Shown here: piece by piece, positions 1-9,463 of the stretch
Numbering within the stretch: the stretch's first letter is position 1
How the letters are laid out: the number at the start of each line of letters is the position of its first letter
Assembly: GCF_000143415.4 (NCBI RefSeq)
Contig: NW_003314272.1
Location: forward strand, 157,438 to 221,437
Origin: Selaginella moellendorffii
Taxonomy: Eukaryota > Streptophyta > Lycopodiopsida > Selaginellales > Selaginellaceae
DNA length: 64,000 nt
Direction of reading: 5' to 3'
Notes under the pieces: generated by a model
The model's database searches: none
What the model was told of the DNA's origin: nothing
Seen by the model: only the letters and a program-made list of their open reading frames with translations
Made by a program: the position numbers and the translations under genes

Positions 1-400
1 TTCCCAAGAGTATAGTAGGGAAAGTGTGAGTTGGATTTTAATAGAATTAATTTGGTCAAGAAAGGCTAATGTGACTTAAGAAGCTTACACCCACATGGTG
101 GGTGATGATATAACTATTGAAGAGTTTAAAGTTAGAGTGAATACAGATGGACAAAAGGGTAGTTTGGTGAAGTGTTCAAAAACCTATTTTAATTCCTTTG
201 GAAGATAAAATGGTCAATGCTCTCTATGGGTGGCATTACTTACTTGGATATCTAATGTGACTTATTGAAACCTCACTCTAACTATATGGTTAAGGCACCT
301 AAGGGCAGAAGGTGGGAGAGTACCCACGAGGCTTGTGTAGGGTTGCAATGTTTCAAAGTGTCATCCTAAAGTCCCAGACTGGCCTTTGGGCCTTAACTCT
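1..400 (+). repeat. Fragment of Gypsy-type LTR (3' part)
   Basis: This stretch aligns by eye with 757-1140 and 2890-3260. All three share a TATA-like core (AGTATAGTAGGG), then GTGAAGTGTTCAA, a TGGGTGGCA(T/C)TACCTACTTGGATA-type block and GAGTACCCACGAGGC. It is the downstream half of an LTR that begins outside the window, more AT-rich and more decayed than the two later copies. No coding potential is supported. Confidence 0.65.
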
Positions 401-404
401 ATGG

Positions 405-1260
405 CAGTGGGTGAGATGCAAATCCCTAAGCCCCAAAGTGGAGTTGAAAGGGTGCCACATGGTAGTGGCTGAAGCGAAAACCAAACGAGCGTAACACGTT
501 TGGACTAAAAGCTCCGACTTGAAAGGTCTCGGACCATCTCGGACCCGAAATGGAGTCTGATGTCAAGACCGAGACCGGGACAAAAACCGAGATCGGGACC
601 GAGACCGGGACCGAGACTAGGACTGAGACCGAGACTGAGGCCAAGGCCGAGACTGAGCCCGAGCCCGAGTCTGAGTCCGAGTCCGAGTCCGAGTCTGAGT
701 GCAAGTCTGAGAGGGTGAAAGCCCAAAGCATTTGTCTCCCAGACTCTGGGGGGTTTGGTGAGCTCCAAAAGTATAGTAGGGGGAGGACTGCAGTGGAGCC
801 AGTTTGGCCAGGAAAGGCCAATTTGGCCCAGGAAGGCTGTACCCAGTGTTGGGTGATGAGTTGCCCACTGGGAAGTCCAAAACTAAAGTGAACACGGACT
901 AACAAGTGGGGTAGCTTGGTGAAGTGTTCAAGAGTCGGCTCTAGTTCCCCCGGGAGATCGACTGGCCGATGCTCCCAATCCAAGTATGGGTGGCACTACC
1001 TACTTGGATACTAGGCGTGGCTCAATGAAACCTCGCTCTAAGCCCATGGCTAGAGCACCTAAAGGCAGAAAGCAGGAAGAGTACCCACGAGGCCCACGTA
1101 GGGCCACGGTGTTCCGAAATGTTGTCCCAAAGTCCCAATCTGTGGAAAGGAAGAAGAGTAGCCCTCTGGTGTGGTGACTAAAGACACAGTCACACAGTGA
1201 GGAAGTCCTAGAGGACAGTGGGACTTAGTAGTCGGGCATGTGAGCCTTGACCCAGTGGCA
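405..1260 (+). repeat. Degenerate LTR copy A of a Gypsy-type element
   Basis: Runs parallel to 2070-3380. The shared order is AAATCCCTA, a block with GTAACAC(G/A)TTTGGACTAAAAGCTC, a GAGNCC hexamer repeat, GTGAAAGCCCAAA, the TATA-like AAAAGTATAGTAGGGG, the AAGTGTTCAAGAG block, and CACAGTCACACAGTGAGGAAGTCC. The left edge is uncertain because the LTR start motif is decayed. No open frame looks like a protein; the long Glu/Ser frames come from the hexamer repeat. Confidence 0.7.
547..712 (+). repeat. GAGACC/GAGTCC hexamer array inside LTR copy A
   Basis: Imperfect tandem hexamers, first GAGACC/GGGACC types, then GAG(T/C)CC types, lie just upstream of the LTR core promoter. The array is open in several frames and gives false Ser-Asp or Glu-Thr rich ORFs on both strands. 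The same type of array sits at the matching place in the other LTRs (2306-2840, 55330-55600, 61690-62030). Confidence 0.85.
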
Positions 1261-2069
1261 GTGCAACAATCAAGGATAAGAGCAAAAGACTAGTGGCTAA
1301 TAAAAAAGCCATGGGAATCATGGGAAAGAATCCAAATGGCAAAGTTAGAGTTTACAGTTTAGGTTAGGGTTTAGGGTTTAGGGTTTAGGCTTCCAAATCC
1401 AAATGGTAAAGTTAGGCCGAGAACACTAATGTGTTGGGTGCTAACAGATTGTGGGAAGGGCAATATTTCCCCAAGGATGGATTCCCAACTTCTCCAATTT
1501 GGCGAAAGTGGATGCTCTAAAGGGGGGAGCGGTAAGGTAGCCAAATAATAGGCCATGGGCAGCCCTAGCACCAATTATGATAACTGGAACTTAGTGCCCA
1601 AAGGTGGCACGATATCGAAGAAAGGATGATGGTACCCTCAAGTAAAGAACTTTCTAGGATAGGGAAGTGGAGTTGCACCATGTGCAACGTAAGGTGTCGG
1701 GGACACCTAAGAAATTGACTCAGAGAAGTCAAGATTAAAAGTTCCAAAGTGCAAAGGTTATGTCAATGGAATCTGAGATTACTCGAGAATGAGTAGTAGA
1801 ATTGAGTTAGAGAGGGTGTCTCTAACGGGTTTAGTAAGAACTGAACCAATAAAAGGGAGTAAACCACCCTAGGTGGTCGAGTGAGTCTCTATGTTGGAGA
1901 GACTACGCTCCTTAGAGGATGGACAAGGCATGGTGTGCCTTCGGGGTCAAACCATAGACAAATATTGGCTGGGTGCCAAGGATGGAAATGGTAATACTTG
2001 TGGGTATTACTTTATAAAAGGGTTTACCGTTCGATGAGGACATCGAACTTTGTCTATAGGTGGTGGAGT
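1261..2069 (+). mobile_element. Internal remnant of an LTR element ending in a polypurine tract
   Basis: Non-LTR sequence between copies A and B. Its last ~40 bp (GACATCGAACTT...CTATAGGTGGTGGAGT, up to 2069) closely match the sequence in front of the 3' LTR of the intact element (reverse strand of 55648-55690). This identifies a polypurine tract directly before LTR copy B. No coding domain could be recognised, so most of the element's interior is deleted here or too decayed to read. Confidence 0.5.
1358..1389 (+). repeat. Short interstitial telomere-type repeat (TTTAGGG)n
   Basis: About four units of the plant telomere repeat TTTAGGG in the G-rich sense. It is flanked by a near-perfect 18-bp direct repeat (1331-1348 and 1398-1415, TCCAAATGG(C/T)AAAGTTAG). 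It is far too short to be a chromosome end. Confidence 0.85.
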
Positions 2070-2305
2070 TGTGAGACACAAAATCCCTAGGCCACAAAGT
2101 GGAGCCGGAAGGGCGCCATGTGGTAGTGGCCGAAGCAAAAGCCAAACAAGCGTAACACATTTGGACTAAAAGCTCTGACTTGATAAGTCAAGAGCGGGAA
2201 TGGAACTCCCAACAAAGTGCTCGAGGAATGAGCATGAAGCGAGCAATAAGCAAAGCTCTAAAAAAGGGACCCAAAAGGACAAACACATGACACGTGGGAG
2301 TGCCT

Positions 2306-2840
2306 AAGATGGAGTCCAAGATGGACCCGAGATGGAGTCCGAGAAGGAGTCTGAGATGGAGTCCGAGATGGACCCCAGATGGAGTCTGAGATGGTCCGAG
2401 ACGGAGTCCGAGAAGGACCAAGATGGAGTCCGAGATGGACCGAGACAGAGTATGAGATGGACCCAGATGGAGTCCGAGAAGGAGTCCGAGATGGAGTCTG
2501 AGATGGACCCAAGATGGAGTCTGAGATGGACCGAGACGGAGTCCGAGATGGACCAAGACGGAGTCCAAGATGGAGTCTGAGATGGACCGAGATAGAGTCC
2601 GAGATGGAGTCCGAGATGGACCCAAGATGGAGTCCAAGATGGACCGAGACGGAGTCCGAGATGGAGTCCGAAAAGGACCCAAGTTGGAGTCTGACGTCAA
2701 GACCGAGACCGGGACCGAGACTGAGACCGGGACCGAGACTGGGACCAAGACCGAGACCGAGGCCAAGGCCGAGATCGAGCCCGAGCCCGAGTCCGAGTCC
2801 GAGTCCGAGTCCGAGTCTAAGTCCAAGTCTAAGTGCGAGT
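2306..2840 (+). repeat. Long GATGGAGTCCGA / GAGACC / GAGTCC array inside LTR copy B
   Basis: A 12-bp type unit (GATGGA(G/C)(T/C)CCGA) built from two hexamers fills about 2306-2690, followed by GAGACCGGGACC units and then GAGTCC units to 2840. This is about three times longer than the array in copy A, so the array has expanded. Long ORFs on both strands here (up to 255 codons) are by-products of the 6-bp period. Confidence 0.88.
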
Positions 2841-3489
2841 CTGAGAGGGTGAAAGCCCAAAACATTTGTCTCCCAGACCCTAGGGGGTTTAGTGAGCTCC
2901 AAAAGTATAGTAGGGGGAGGACTGCAATGGAGCCAGTTTGGCCAGGAAAGGCCAATTTGGCCTAGGAAGGCTGTACTTAGTGTTGGGTGATGAGTTGCCC
3001 ACTAGGAAGTCCAAGACTAGAGTGAATACGGATTGACAAGCGGGGTAGCTTGGTGAAGTGTTCAAGAGTCGGCTCTAGTTCCCCTGGGAGATCAACTGGC
3101 CGATGCTCCCAATCCAAGTGTGGGTGGCACTACCTACTTGGATACCAAGCGTGGCTTAACGGAACCTCGCTCTAAGCCCATGGCTAGAGCACCTAAAGGT
3201 GGAAAGCAGGAAGAGTACCCACGAGGCCCGCGTCCGAAATGTTGTCCCAAAGTCCCAATCTGTGGAAAGGAAGAGGAGTAGCCCTTTGGTGTGGTGACCA
3301 AGGACACAGTCACACAGTGAGGAAGTCCTAGAGGACAGTGGGATTTAGTGGTCGGGCCTGTGGGCCTTGATCCAGTGGCTGTGTTGCGAATATGGCCAAG
3401 GACAAAAAAGGACTTGGTGGAGACCGGAATGAAGATATTGGGGAAGGTTATTCCCCATGTCTGCAGGCATCCTAAGGATGCTAAGGAGT

Positions 3490-4593
3490 GGATTTGGGAT
3501 GACCACTCATGGGCGAATGGCCTAGTTTTGGAGAGATGGGATTGCAAGGTAGGTGGCATTAGACCATTGATGTGACCAAGGTGAATGAGCGTGGCCTAGT
3601 GTAACGGGCTCATATGTCGGTGGTACCGTGGGGTGTTGGTCATAGGATCGGACACGTGGAACACTTGGACCAAGTGCAAAGGTTGAGTGGCATAGATGCC
3701 ATTCTTGGGGCTAGCAAGCCCCAAGTCTTGAATGGGACTTATGGAGGTTGTGAATGAGACTCCTCCAAGTGGTCAGAGGTGTGGTTAAGTGACTAAAGTA
3801 GAATGGAAAAATTTAGTTGCTTACACTGGGATGACCACTCGTGGACAGATAACCCAGTTTGTGAAAGACGGGATTGTGGTGCAAGTGGTGTTGGACCACC
3901 GGTGTAACCAAGGGGAATGGGCATGGCCTTAGTGTAACGGGCTGGTATGTTAGTGGTACTTTGGGGTTTCGGTCATGGGACTAGACACGTGGAGCACTTG
4001 GACCAAGTGCAAAGGTTGAGTGGCATAGGGGCCATTCTTGGGACTAACAAGTTCCTAAGTCCGGAATAGGATTTAAGGAGGTTGTGAGTGAGACTCCTCT
4101 AAGTGATCAAAAGTGTGGCTAAATGATTAAAGTAGAATGGAAAAATTAGTTGTTTACATAGTGTTGGCAAGCATTGCTGTGAACAAAATGAGACTTAATG
4201 AGGACTAAAGAAGGGATATTAGGGAAGAGTGTTCTCATATCTCCAAGCATCCTAAGGGTTATCAAGGGATAACCATTCATAGACGGATGGCCTAGTCCAT
4301 AGGAGATGGGTTTGTAGTATAGGTGGTCTTGGACTACCATGAAACGAAAGTGTGGATATAGCCTTAGTGTAATGGGTTGATCTATTTATAATATCTTTGT
4401 GTGTTTGTTTTAGGATTAGACATGTAAAGCATTTGGACCAAGTATAAAGGTAAAGTGGTATAGAGGCCATTCACGGGAGTATTAAGTTCTCAAGTTAGAA
4501 ATAGAATTTATGGAGGTTGTGAGTGAGACTTTTCCAAGTGGTCAAAGGTGTGATTAAGTGATTAAAGTATAATGGAAAAATTAGTTGCTTACA
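3490..4593 (+). repeat. Three tandem ~330-bp units at the LTR end
   Basis: Units begin near 3490, 3826 and 4266 with GGGAT(G/A)ACCA(C/T)TC(A/G)T. Each contains ACCAAGT(G/A)(C/T)AAAGGT and ends with AATGGAAAAATT(T)AGTTG(C/T)TTACA at 3825, 4158 and 4593. The last unit carries an extra ~107 bp in front (4159-4265) that matches 3377-3489. Identity falls and AT content rises toward the right. Confidence 0.75.
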
Positions 4594-5240
4594 GTTAAAA
4601 TCACTTCAATCAAAATTTCAAGATCACTTAATAATTTAAGATAAGAACAAGATCAACAAATGAATTAATGCCCAATACATACAATTTCAATTTTAGAGGT
4701 AAAAATATACCTTACTCAAAGGTATATTATAATTTAAATAACTTGTGCCATTTGCTTTGATACCATATGTAATGCAGCTTATCTCTCTCATTTTAACCCA
4801 ACTAATAAAGGGATAATCACTTTATAAGAAAAACTATTTTATCCCTATTTATACCAAAGGGAAGGTCTAACAGTTTGCTGCTAAACTACCAATTAAATGC
4901 TGCACAACTAATATTAATATATAACATTATAGTTATACACTTGGACCTCACATAACTAGCTTTTTTTATTCAAATACAACACATTGTATTATTATACATT
5001 TCCATATCTTTTTCTTTTCATCTCAAACCATATATTATATACAGCAATCCAATGCCTCTCAGTGTTTTGCAGTTACATCCAAGAACATGAAAGTATTTAA
5101 GATTAACAAGCTCAAATTTTGTATCATTTTGGAGTGGAAAACCTGGCTAGCAAAACGTTCTGTTGGGACTCCTGCAAAATAAATTAAAGAATATTTGAGG
5201 TAACCTTACAGCAAAAAAAAACACTTTTTTTTGCAGCTAT
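4594..5240. other. AT-rich stretch without a recognisable feature
   Basis: High A+T with poly-A and poly-T runs and no ORF of interest on either strand. It separates the LTR array from the gene debris at 5270-6540. I see no RNA gene or repeat unit here. Confidence 0.6.
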
Positions 5241-5269
5241 TCCTTAAACTTTCTAGTGGAAAGGCTGAA

Positions 5270-5500
5270 ATGGCTGCGCATTTCTGATATTACTTGCTCA
5301 GCGAACATTATAACAAGTTGTTGATCAAAGTCAATACCTTCTACCTAAAGTAGTTTCCTGCATTTCGATGAACACCAACTTATGTTGCATAGCCTCCTGA
5401 ATGAACTTGGAAAGAAAAGTAGCACCTGATATCTCGTTCCAGCACTCTAATTCTCGCAGCCAAGAATGCCAAGTTCTGTTCTCCAAGTCTGATGCCAGCA
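5270..5500 (-). pseudogene. Truncated duplicate of an internal XPD segment
   Basis: On the minus strand it encodes WNEI followed by [18 protein letters not shown]. This mirrors WNEMGIL and [22 protein letters not shown] of the intact XPD gene (exons around 7330-7500). The DNA at 5330-5400 also matches 7220-7410 almost base for base in short blocks (for example GAACACCAACTTATGTTGCATA), and a CAAAGTCAATACCTTCT block (5325-5342) matches 7207-7224. The sequence between these blocks, including the next XPD exon and an intron, is deleted. It lacks helicase motifs and cannot be functional. It probably arose by local duplication from the adjacent gene. Confidence 0.75.
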
Positions 5501-5539
5501 AAATTTCCTTGATTTCAAGGCTGTGAGCGTGTAGCGGAA

Positions 5540-5950
5540 TTCTAATGTGTGTCTGGTGTGCATGCAACGAGGGTCGTAGAATTCGCCATCAGGCTAAGAC
5601 TTCCCAGTGGAGGAAGTTGGTGTTGTGCCGTCAGTATTGAGTTGATATAATAGAGACTGGTTAGTTTGACTGCCACAAGCGTCGTTCTATAGATTGCAAC
5701 GTACCCTTCGTTGGAAACCCCGAGAACATACGCCTTGGGTAGGACTTGGTATCCCACACGGCACCAGATGATACTATCCCCGTCCCTGTACATGATCACG
5801 TAACAGTCCTTGTCGTGCCGGTGTATGTCAGATCTCCTTACAACCCTAAGTATCTGTTTGCATTGTCAATCGGAACCCTCCACTGACAGAAGTGATGCTG
5901 TTGCCACTACTAAGATACGATGCTGGAACTTTACCTCTCATGAAGCTACT
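5540..5950 (-). pseudogene. B-lectin (mannose-binding) domain remnant
   Basis: Read on the minus strand, about 5940-5845 gives SYLSSGNSITSVSGGFRLTMQTD. After a stop and frame change, about 5825-5690 gives CYVIMYRDGDSIIWCRVG and then SNEGYVAIYR. The spacing of Ser-Gly, GGF-L-MQ-D and N-GYVAIY is the pattern of a bulb-type (GNA) lectin repeat. The in-frame stop after MQTDT could be hidden in an intron, but no clean GT..AG pair was found, so I call it a pseudogene. Function is inferred from motif spacing only. It could be a small active lectin gene if an intron is confirmed. Confidence 0.4.
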
Positions 5951-6154
5951 CACCAGGGTCGTCATGTAGATCTAGCAGTCGTGCCTATCATCGTCAACAT
6001 GTGGCTTGAATCTATCCCAAATCTACTCTTTGATGACGAGGAGATCGGCATTGTTCTCGTCGGGCTCGGGCTCGAGCGTCTCGTGGCGAAGTCCAACGTA
6101 TCGCAGTGCAATGGTTACCAATCCGTCCGACCCTGACCTCGTCCATAAATTCGA

Positions 6155-6538
6155 TCACACGTCCCTTGCTGAGTTGACGACCTCGGTGGCTCCTAGCACA
6201 CCCCCGATAATGGAAAGCGTGACTCGAGCATAGACGTTCTGGCCCATGTTCTGGCCGAACTCCACATTAGCCGACAGATACTGCCTGAGGCGATCGACGA
6301 GAGTTGTGTACGGAAAGAGCATTGTAAAAAATCCTTCTCGTGACCAGGCGACGCTTGACAATGATGTATGGTGGAAGGACATAACGTACGCTTTGCAGGC
6401 TTCAAGAAGCCTCGCTCGCTCGCTTCCTTTCAAACCATTTGGTTTCTGTCCTGGTCCGCAGCCCCAACGTTTTTGCCTTGGGAAGAAAAGACTGACGTGA
6501 ATACCAGTCAAAACATCAAAATAGACTGATACTAACAA
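6155..6538 (-). other. Unrecognised open frame of 127 codons
   Basis: An open frame lying 3' of XPD on the same strand. Its C-terminal half (MLFPYTTLVDRLRQYL... then ARVTLSIIGGVLGATEVV) looks like real protein with an amphipathic and a hydrophobic part, but I do not recognise a family. It overlaps nothing else and may be an exon of the broken gene that holds the lectin remnant. It could equally be chance. Confidence 0.25.
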
Positions 6539-6562
6539 GATCCGAAGAAACCTGGTTGGAAG

Positions 6563-9383
6563 CTAGAAGTTTGGCATCGCAGCCATCTTCTCCAGATCTT
6601 CTTGTGACAGCAGTGTTGATTTGCTGACCTGAGGGTCTGATGGTTGAGCCATCCGCCGCAAAAACTGTAAAATGAAAAGCATTCAACCCACGCTTTGATA
6701 ATATTTTCTGTACTTCTCGGGCAATGTGGACTGCCATATCAGTACTCAGGTTTAGGTGCTCTTCCCGTAGCTGAGATTGAATCCACTGCGGCAACTTGTT
6801 TCGTTTGTTAGGAAGGTTATACCTGTTTCAATGTCAACAAAATTAGAAAAAAGAAAAGGAAAAAAGAAAAAGAAACGACAGGGGATAACCTCTTGTCTGC
6901 AAATATCATCATTCCGTAATCTGCTTTTGAGCGAATGACACGGCCTACGCATTGAGCAGCTTGTCTCTGGTACAGGTAAACGAATAAGCGGAGAACAGAA
7001 CGTAAAGAACTTGCCACAGCATCGAAGGTGAGAAAGTCTCCCTCCTTTATCTGAAATGTATCTCGCAAATACTCCAGGCGCGCATTCAATATTCTGGGAA
7101 TCGAAAAGAGGGAGATTCATCGTTTTGGATATGCGTGTACAACTTACTTGCTCAGTGTATACTGAAACGGCACCCCAAACATTATGACAAGGCGACCATA
7201 ATGTCGATCGAAGTCAATACCTTCTGCAACTTTCCCCCTACATAGAACAATGTTTTTGCCAAGTAAAAGATGCCAGAAAAGCTAACAAACCTAGCGACTG
7301 AGAAAAATACGGCTCCACGGCCACAATCACAGGCTTGACGGAAGTTCTCCAAGGCCAAAGTAGTTTCAACATAGTCTTGCGTTTCTATGAACACCAACTT
7401 ATGTTGCATAACCTCCTGAAACCAGCACTTGCACGTACAGGAATGCCAATAACCTGAAAAATCTCACCTGTAAGATTCCCATCTCATTCCAGCTGTTGAT
7501 TATCCCGTCCATGTATGAATAACTTACAAAGAAACATACCACTCCATCCGGGACAGTGGCCACCATTTCGAGCAAGAGGCGTCCATAATTTCGGACCACA
7601 CCAGGGTCGCTCCGCATATCAAACTTTGAACTCACCGGAAGTTGATCACTGTAAACAAGTCCTGTGAGATACTCACGACAGTGAAAACAAAATAGTACCT
7701 TCCTCGCGCGAGGATCATCGGACACAAGCAGTCCCTTGTTAGAGTCATTGTGAAACTGTGGATAATGACCGGGTTAAAGTTAAGCAACCGCGGGTAGAGA
7801 TCGATGGGACTTAACGTTCCTGAAGTTATTACCACGGACTGAAAACGGTCAAACACGGGTTTGATGGCGAGAGACGCATCTAGACAGCTTAGCTGCAACC
7901 AAACAAACCGAGGCGTTTGGTCCGAATGATCGGAAAAAAACGAAGCAGGAAAACACGTACTTGCAAGACTGGATCTGGAATATGAGGCATACGCTCGTCA
8001 TAAGGTTCGATGATGATGGAGAAACCGCGAGTGTAGGTGCCAACGAGAGTAAGGAAGTTGCAGACGGTTTGTACATGCAGGAACTCGTCAATCTCGGTCA
8101 CCTCCAGCGTCAGCAAAAGGGAGTGCAAGCGGTCGTAGCAAAACTTGAGCGCTTTCTGGTCCAGCCCCGCTGCAGTGCTCATCGTAGTCGTGAAAGAAAC
8201 AGGACCCTCTTTCACTACCGTGTCCGTGTCCAGCCGCTCGCGGAGGTATTGTACCGCTCTCTGTAAAAACGCTACGAAGTGTTCTGCTCGTCGTATGTTC
8301 CCGGGCACAGCCTCACGCAGAATGTCTTCTGGGAGAACGGGGTTGGCAAGCCAATTATCCGAACCTAAAGAACGAGCGAAGCAAGAAAGGAGCCTTTAGC
8401 AAACTTCGTTGTTTCCAACATTACCATGGAGATTTCCTTGCTGCGCCAGACCTTCTACGAGCCTGTTATACTCCTGCCGCAGACGGTTGGCATCGGTTTC
8501 CTTGAATCTGGAAGACACGACAAGATAAACATGGTTTCACAGGGAAAAAACGGAAAAAGAAGAAAAACCTGGAGATGATTTGGTTGAGCTTGTGTATGTT
8601 CCTGCTGGCGCCATCGAGATTGTTTTGCCGCAAGTTGACGCTGAGCGCCTCGATGCAAACGTTGTCAATGTTATGAGCCTCGTCAAAGACGACGATGCAC
8701 TCCTTTTGCATCTCCTTGGAGATGATCCCCGACACCTTGGGGTCGAGGAGGTACTGATAGTTGTACACCACCACATTCGCAAACTGGATCATCTGCCTGG
8801 CCAGAAAGTATGGACACCAGCCCCGCTGCCTGCCATACACTCGGAGGTCGTGAAGAGTGTAGACGCCGGGAGGCAATGGCTGCTCGCTGCCTTGCTTCTC
8901 ATATCCCTGGTAGAAGGAGCACGTCTCAATGTCGAGGTTGGTCTCGGCGGCGGCTCTCACCCACGACGCCGTCAACTTTCGGCAGCCGGCGTCGACGCTC
9001 TCCCTGGAGGTCTCGCCGCTCACCACGGGATGGATGCACAGGTTCTTCCGGGAGCTCAAGCCCAGCGCCAGGATCTTGGCCCGGCTGCTGCCAATCTCCT
9101 TCTCCTGGTAGAGGTGGAGGCGGCGGAGCTCGTCCAGCACCTTCTCCATCTCGTGCACGGTGCGCGTGCAGTAGATGAGCTTGGCGAGCGAGGGATTGGC
9201 GAGCTGGTAGCTGGTGATGAGGGAGAGGAGCGTGATCGTCTTACCCGTGCCCGTCGGCATCTCCAGGAGGCAATGGCCGCGGGCGTCGAGCGCGTGCTTG
9301 AGCTCCACCATGTACGCATACTGCTCGCGATAGATGAACTCATAGGGGAAGTAGACGGTGAGCCCCTCGATCACAAACTTCAT
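6563..9383 (-). CDS. XPD: XPD/ERCC2-type 5'-3' DNA helicase of TFIIH (UVH6/RAD3)
   Basis: Nuclear helicase of TFIIH, acting in nucleotide excision repair and in promoter opening. Starts [15 protein letters not shown] at 9383. Exon 1 (9383 to about 8571) carries Walker A (MPTGTGKT), the four Fe-S cysteines (in LCIHP, GCRKL, CSFYQ, WCPYF) and the DEAH box (VFDEAHN). Later exons carry [27 protein letters not shown] and QCVGRVIRS, the usual helicase motifs IV-VI. At least ten short introns are visible. A 49-nt intron near the 3' end joins ARE to [10 protein letters not shown], and the protein ends at TAG 6563-6565. Length is about 750 residues, as expected. The ATG is only 80 bp from the end of the upstream kinase gene. 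A TTAGGGTT motif lies about 20 nt before the ATG. Confidence 0.95.
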
Positions 9384-9463
9384 AACTCTCAAGAACCCTA
9401 ACAAAAACCCCCCCTCTATTTACTGGAAAATTACATAACCGGCTCTATCTTCTTCTCTTGCTT

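Larger units (their letters stand above)
2070..4593 (+). repeat. LTR copy B of a Gypsy-type element with repeated 3' section
   Basis: Begins with TGTGAGACA right after the polypurine tract and ends with a TTACA terminus, so it keeps TG..CA ends. The likely end is the TTACA at 3825, 4158 or 4593, because the final section is repeated. It contains a hexamer array (about 2306-2840), the GTGAAAGCCCAAA and TATA-like core at 2847-2917, and the GTGTTCAAGAG block near 3060. The relation to the inner element's LTR near the window end (54548-55647 and 60912-62101) is clear in layout but distant in sequence. Confidence 0.6.

Noticed and set aside
426-983. Long Ser-Asp and Leu-Gly rich ORFs on both strands over 426-983 and 2188-2965
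   Set aside because: They follow from the 6-bp repeat period, which leaves several frames open at once. They lack any protein-like composition outside the repeat.
1358-1389. Chromosome end
   Set aside because: Only about four telomere units, flanked on both sides by unrelated repeats.
3490-4593. CRISPR-like or satellite array
   Set aside because: Units are ~330 bp, diverged, and tied to LTR ends; there are no short spaced repeats, and this is a plant nuclear region.
8580-9401. 273-codon + strand ORF opposite XPD exon 1
   Set aside because: Antisense shadow; the minus strand encodes clear helicase motifs.
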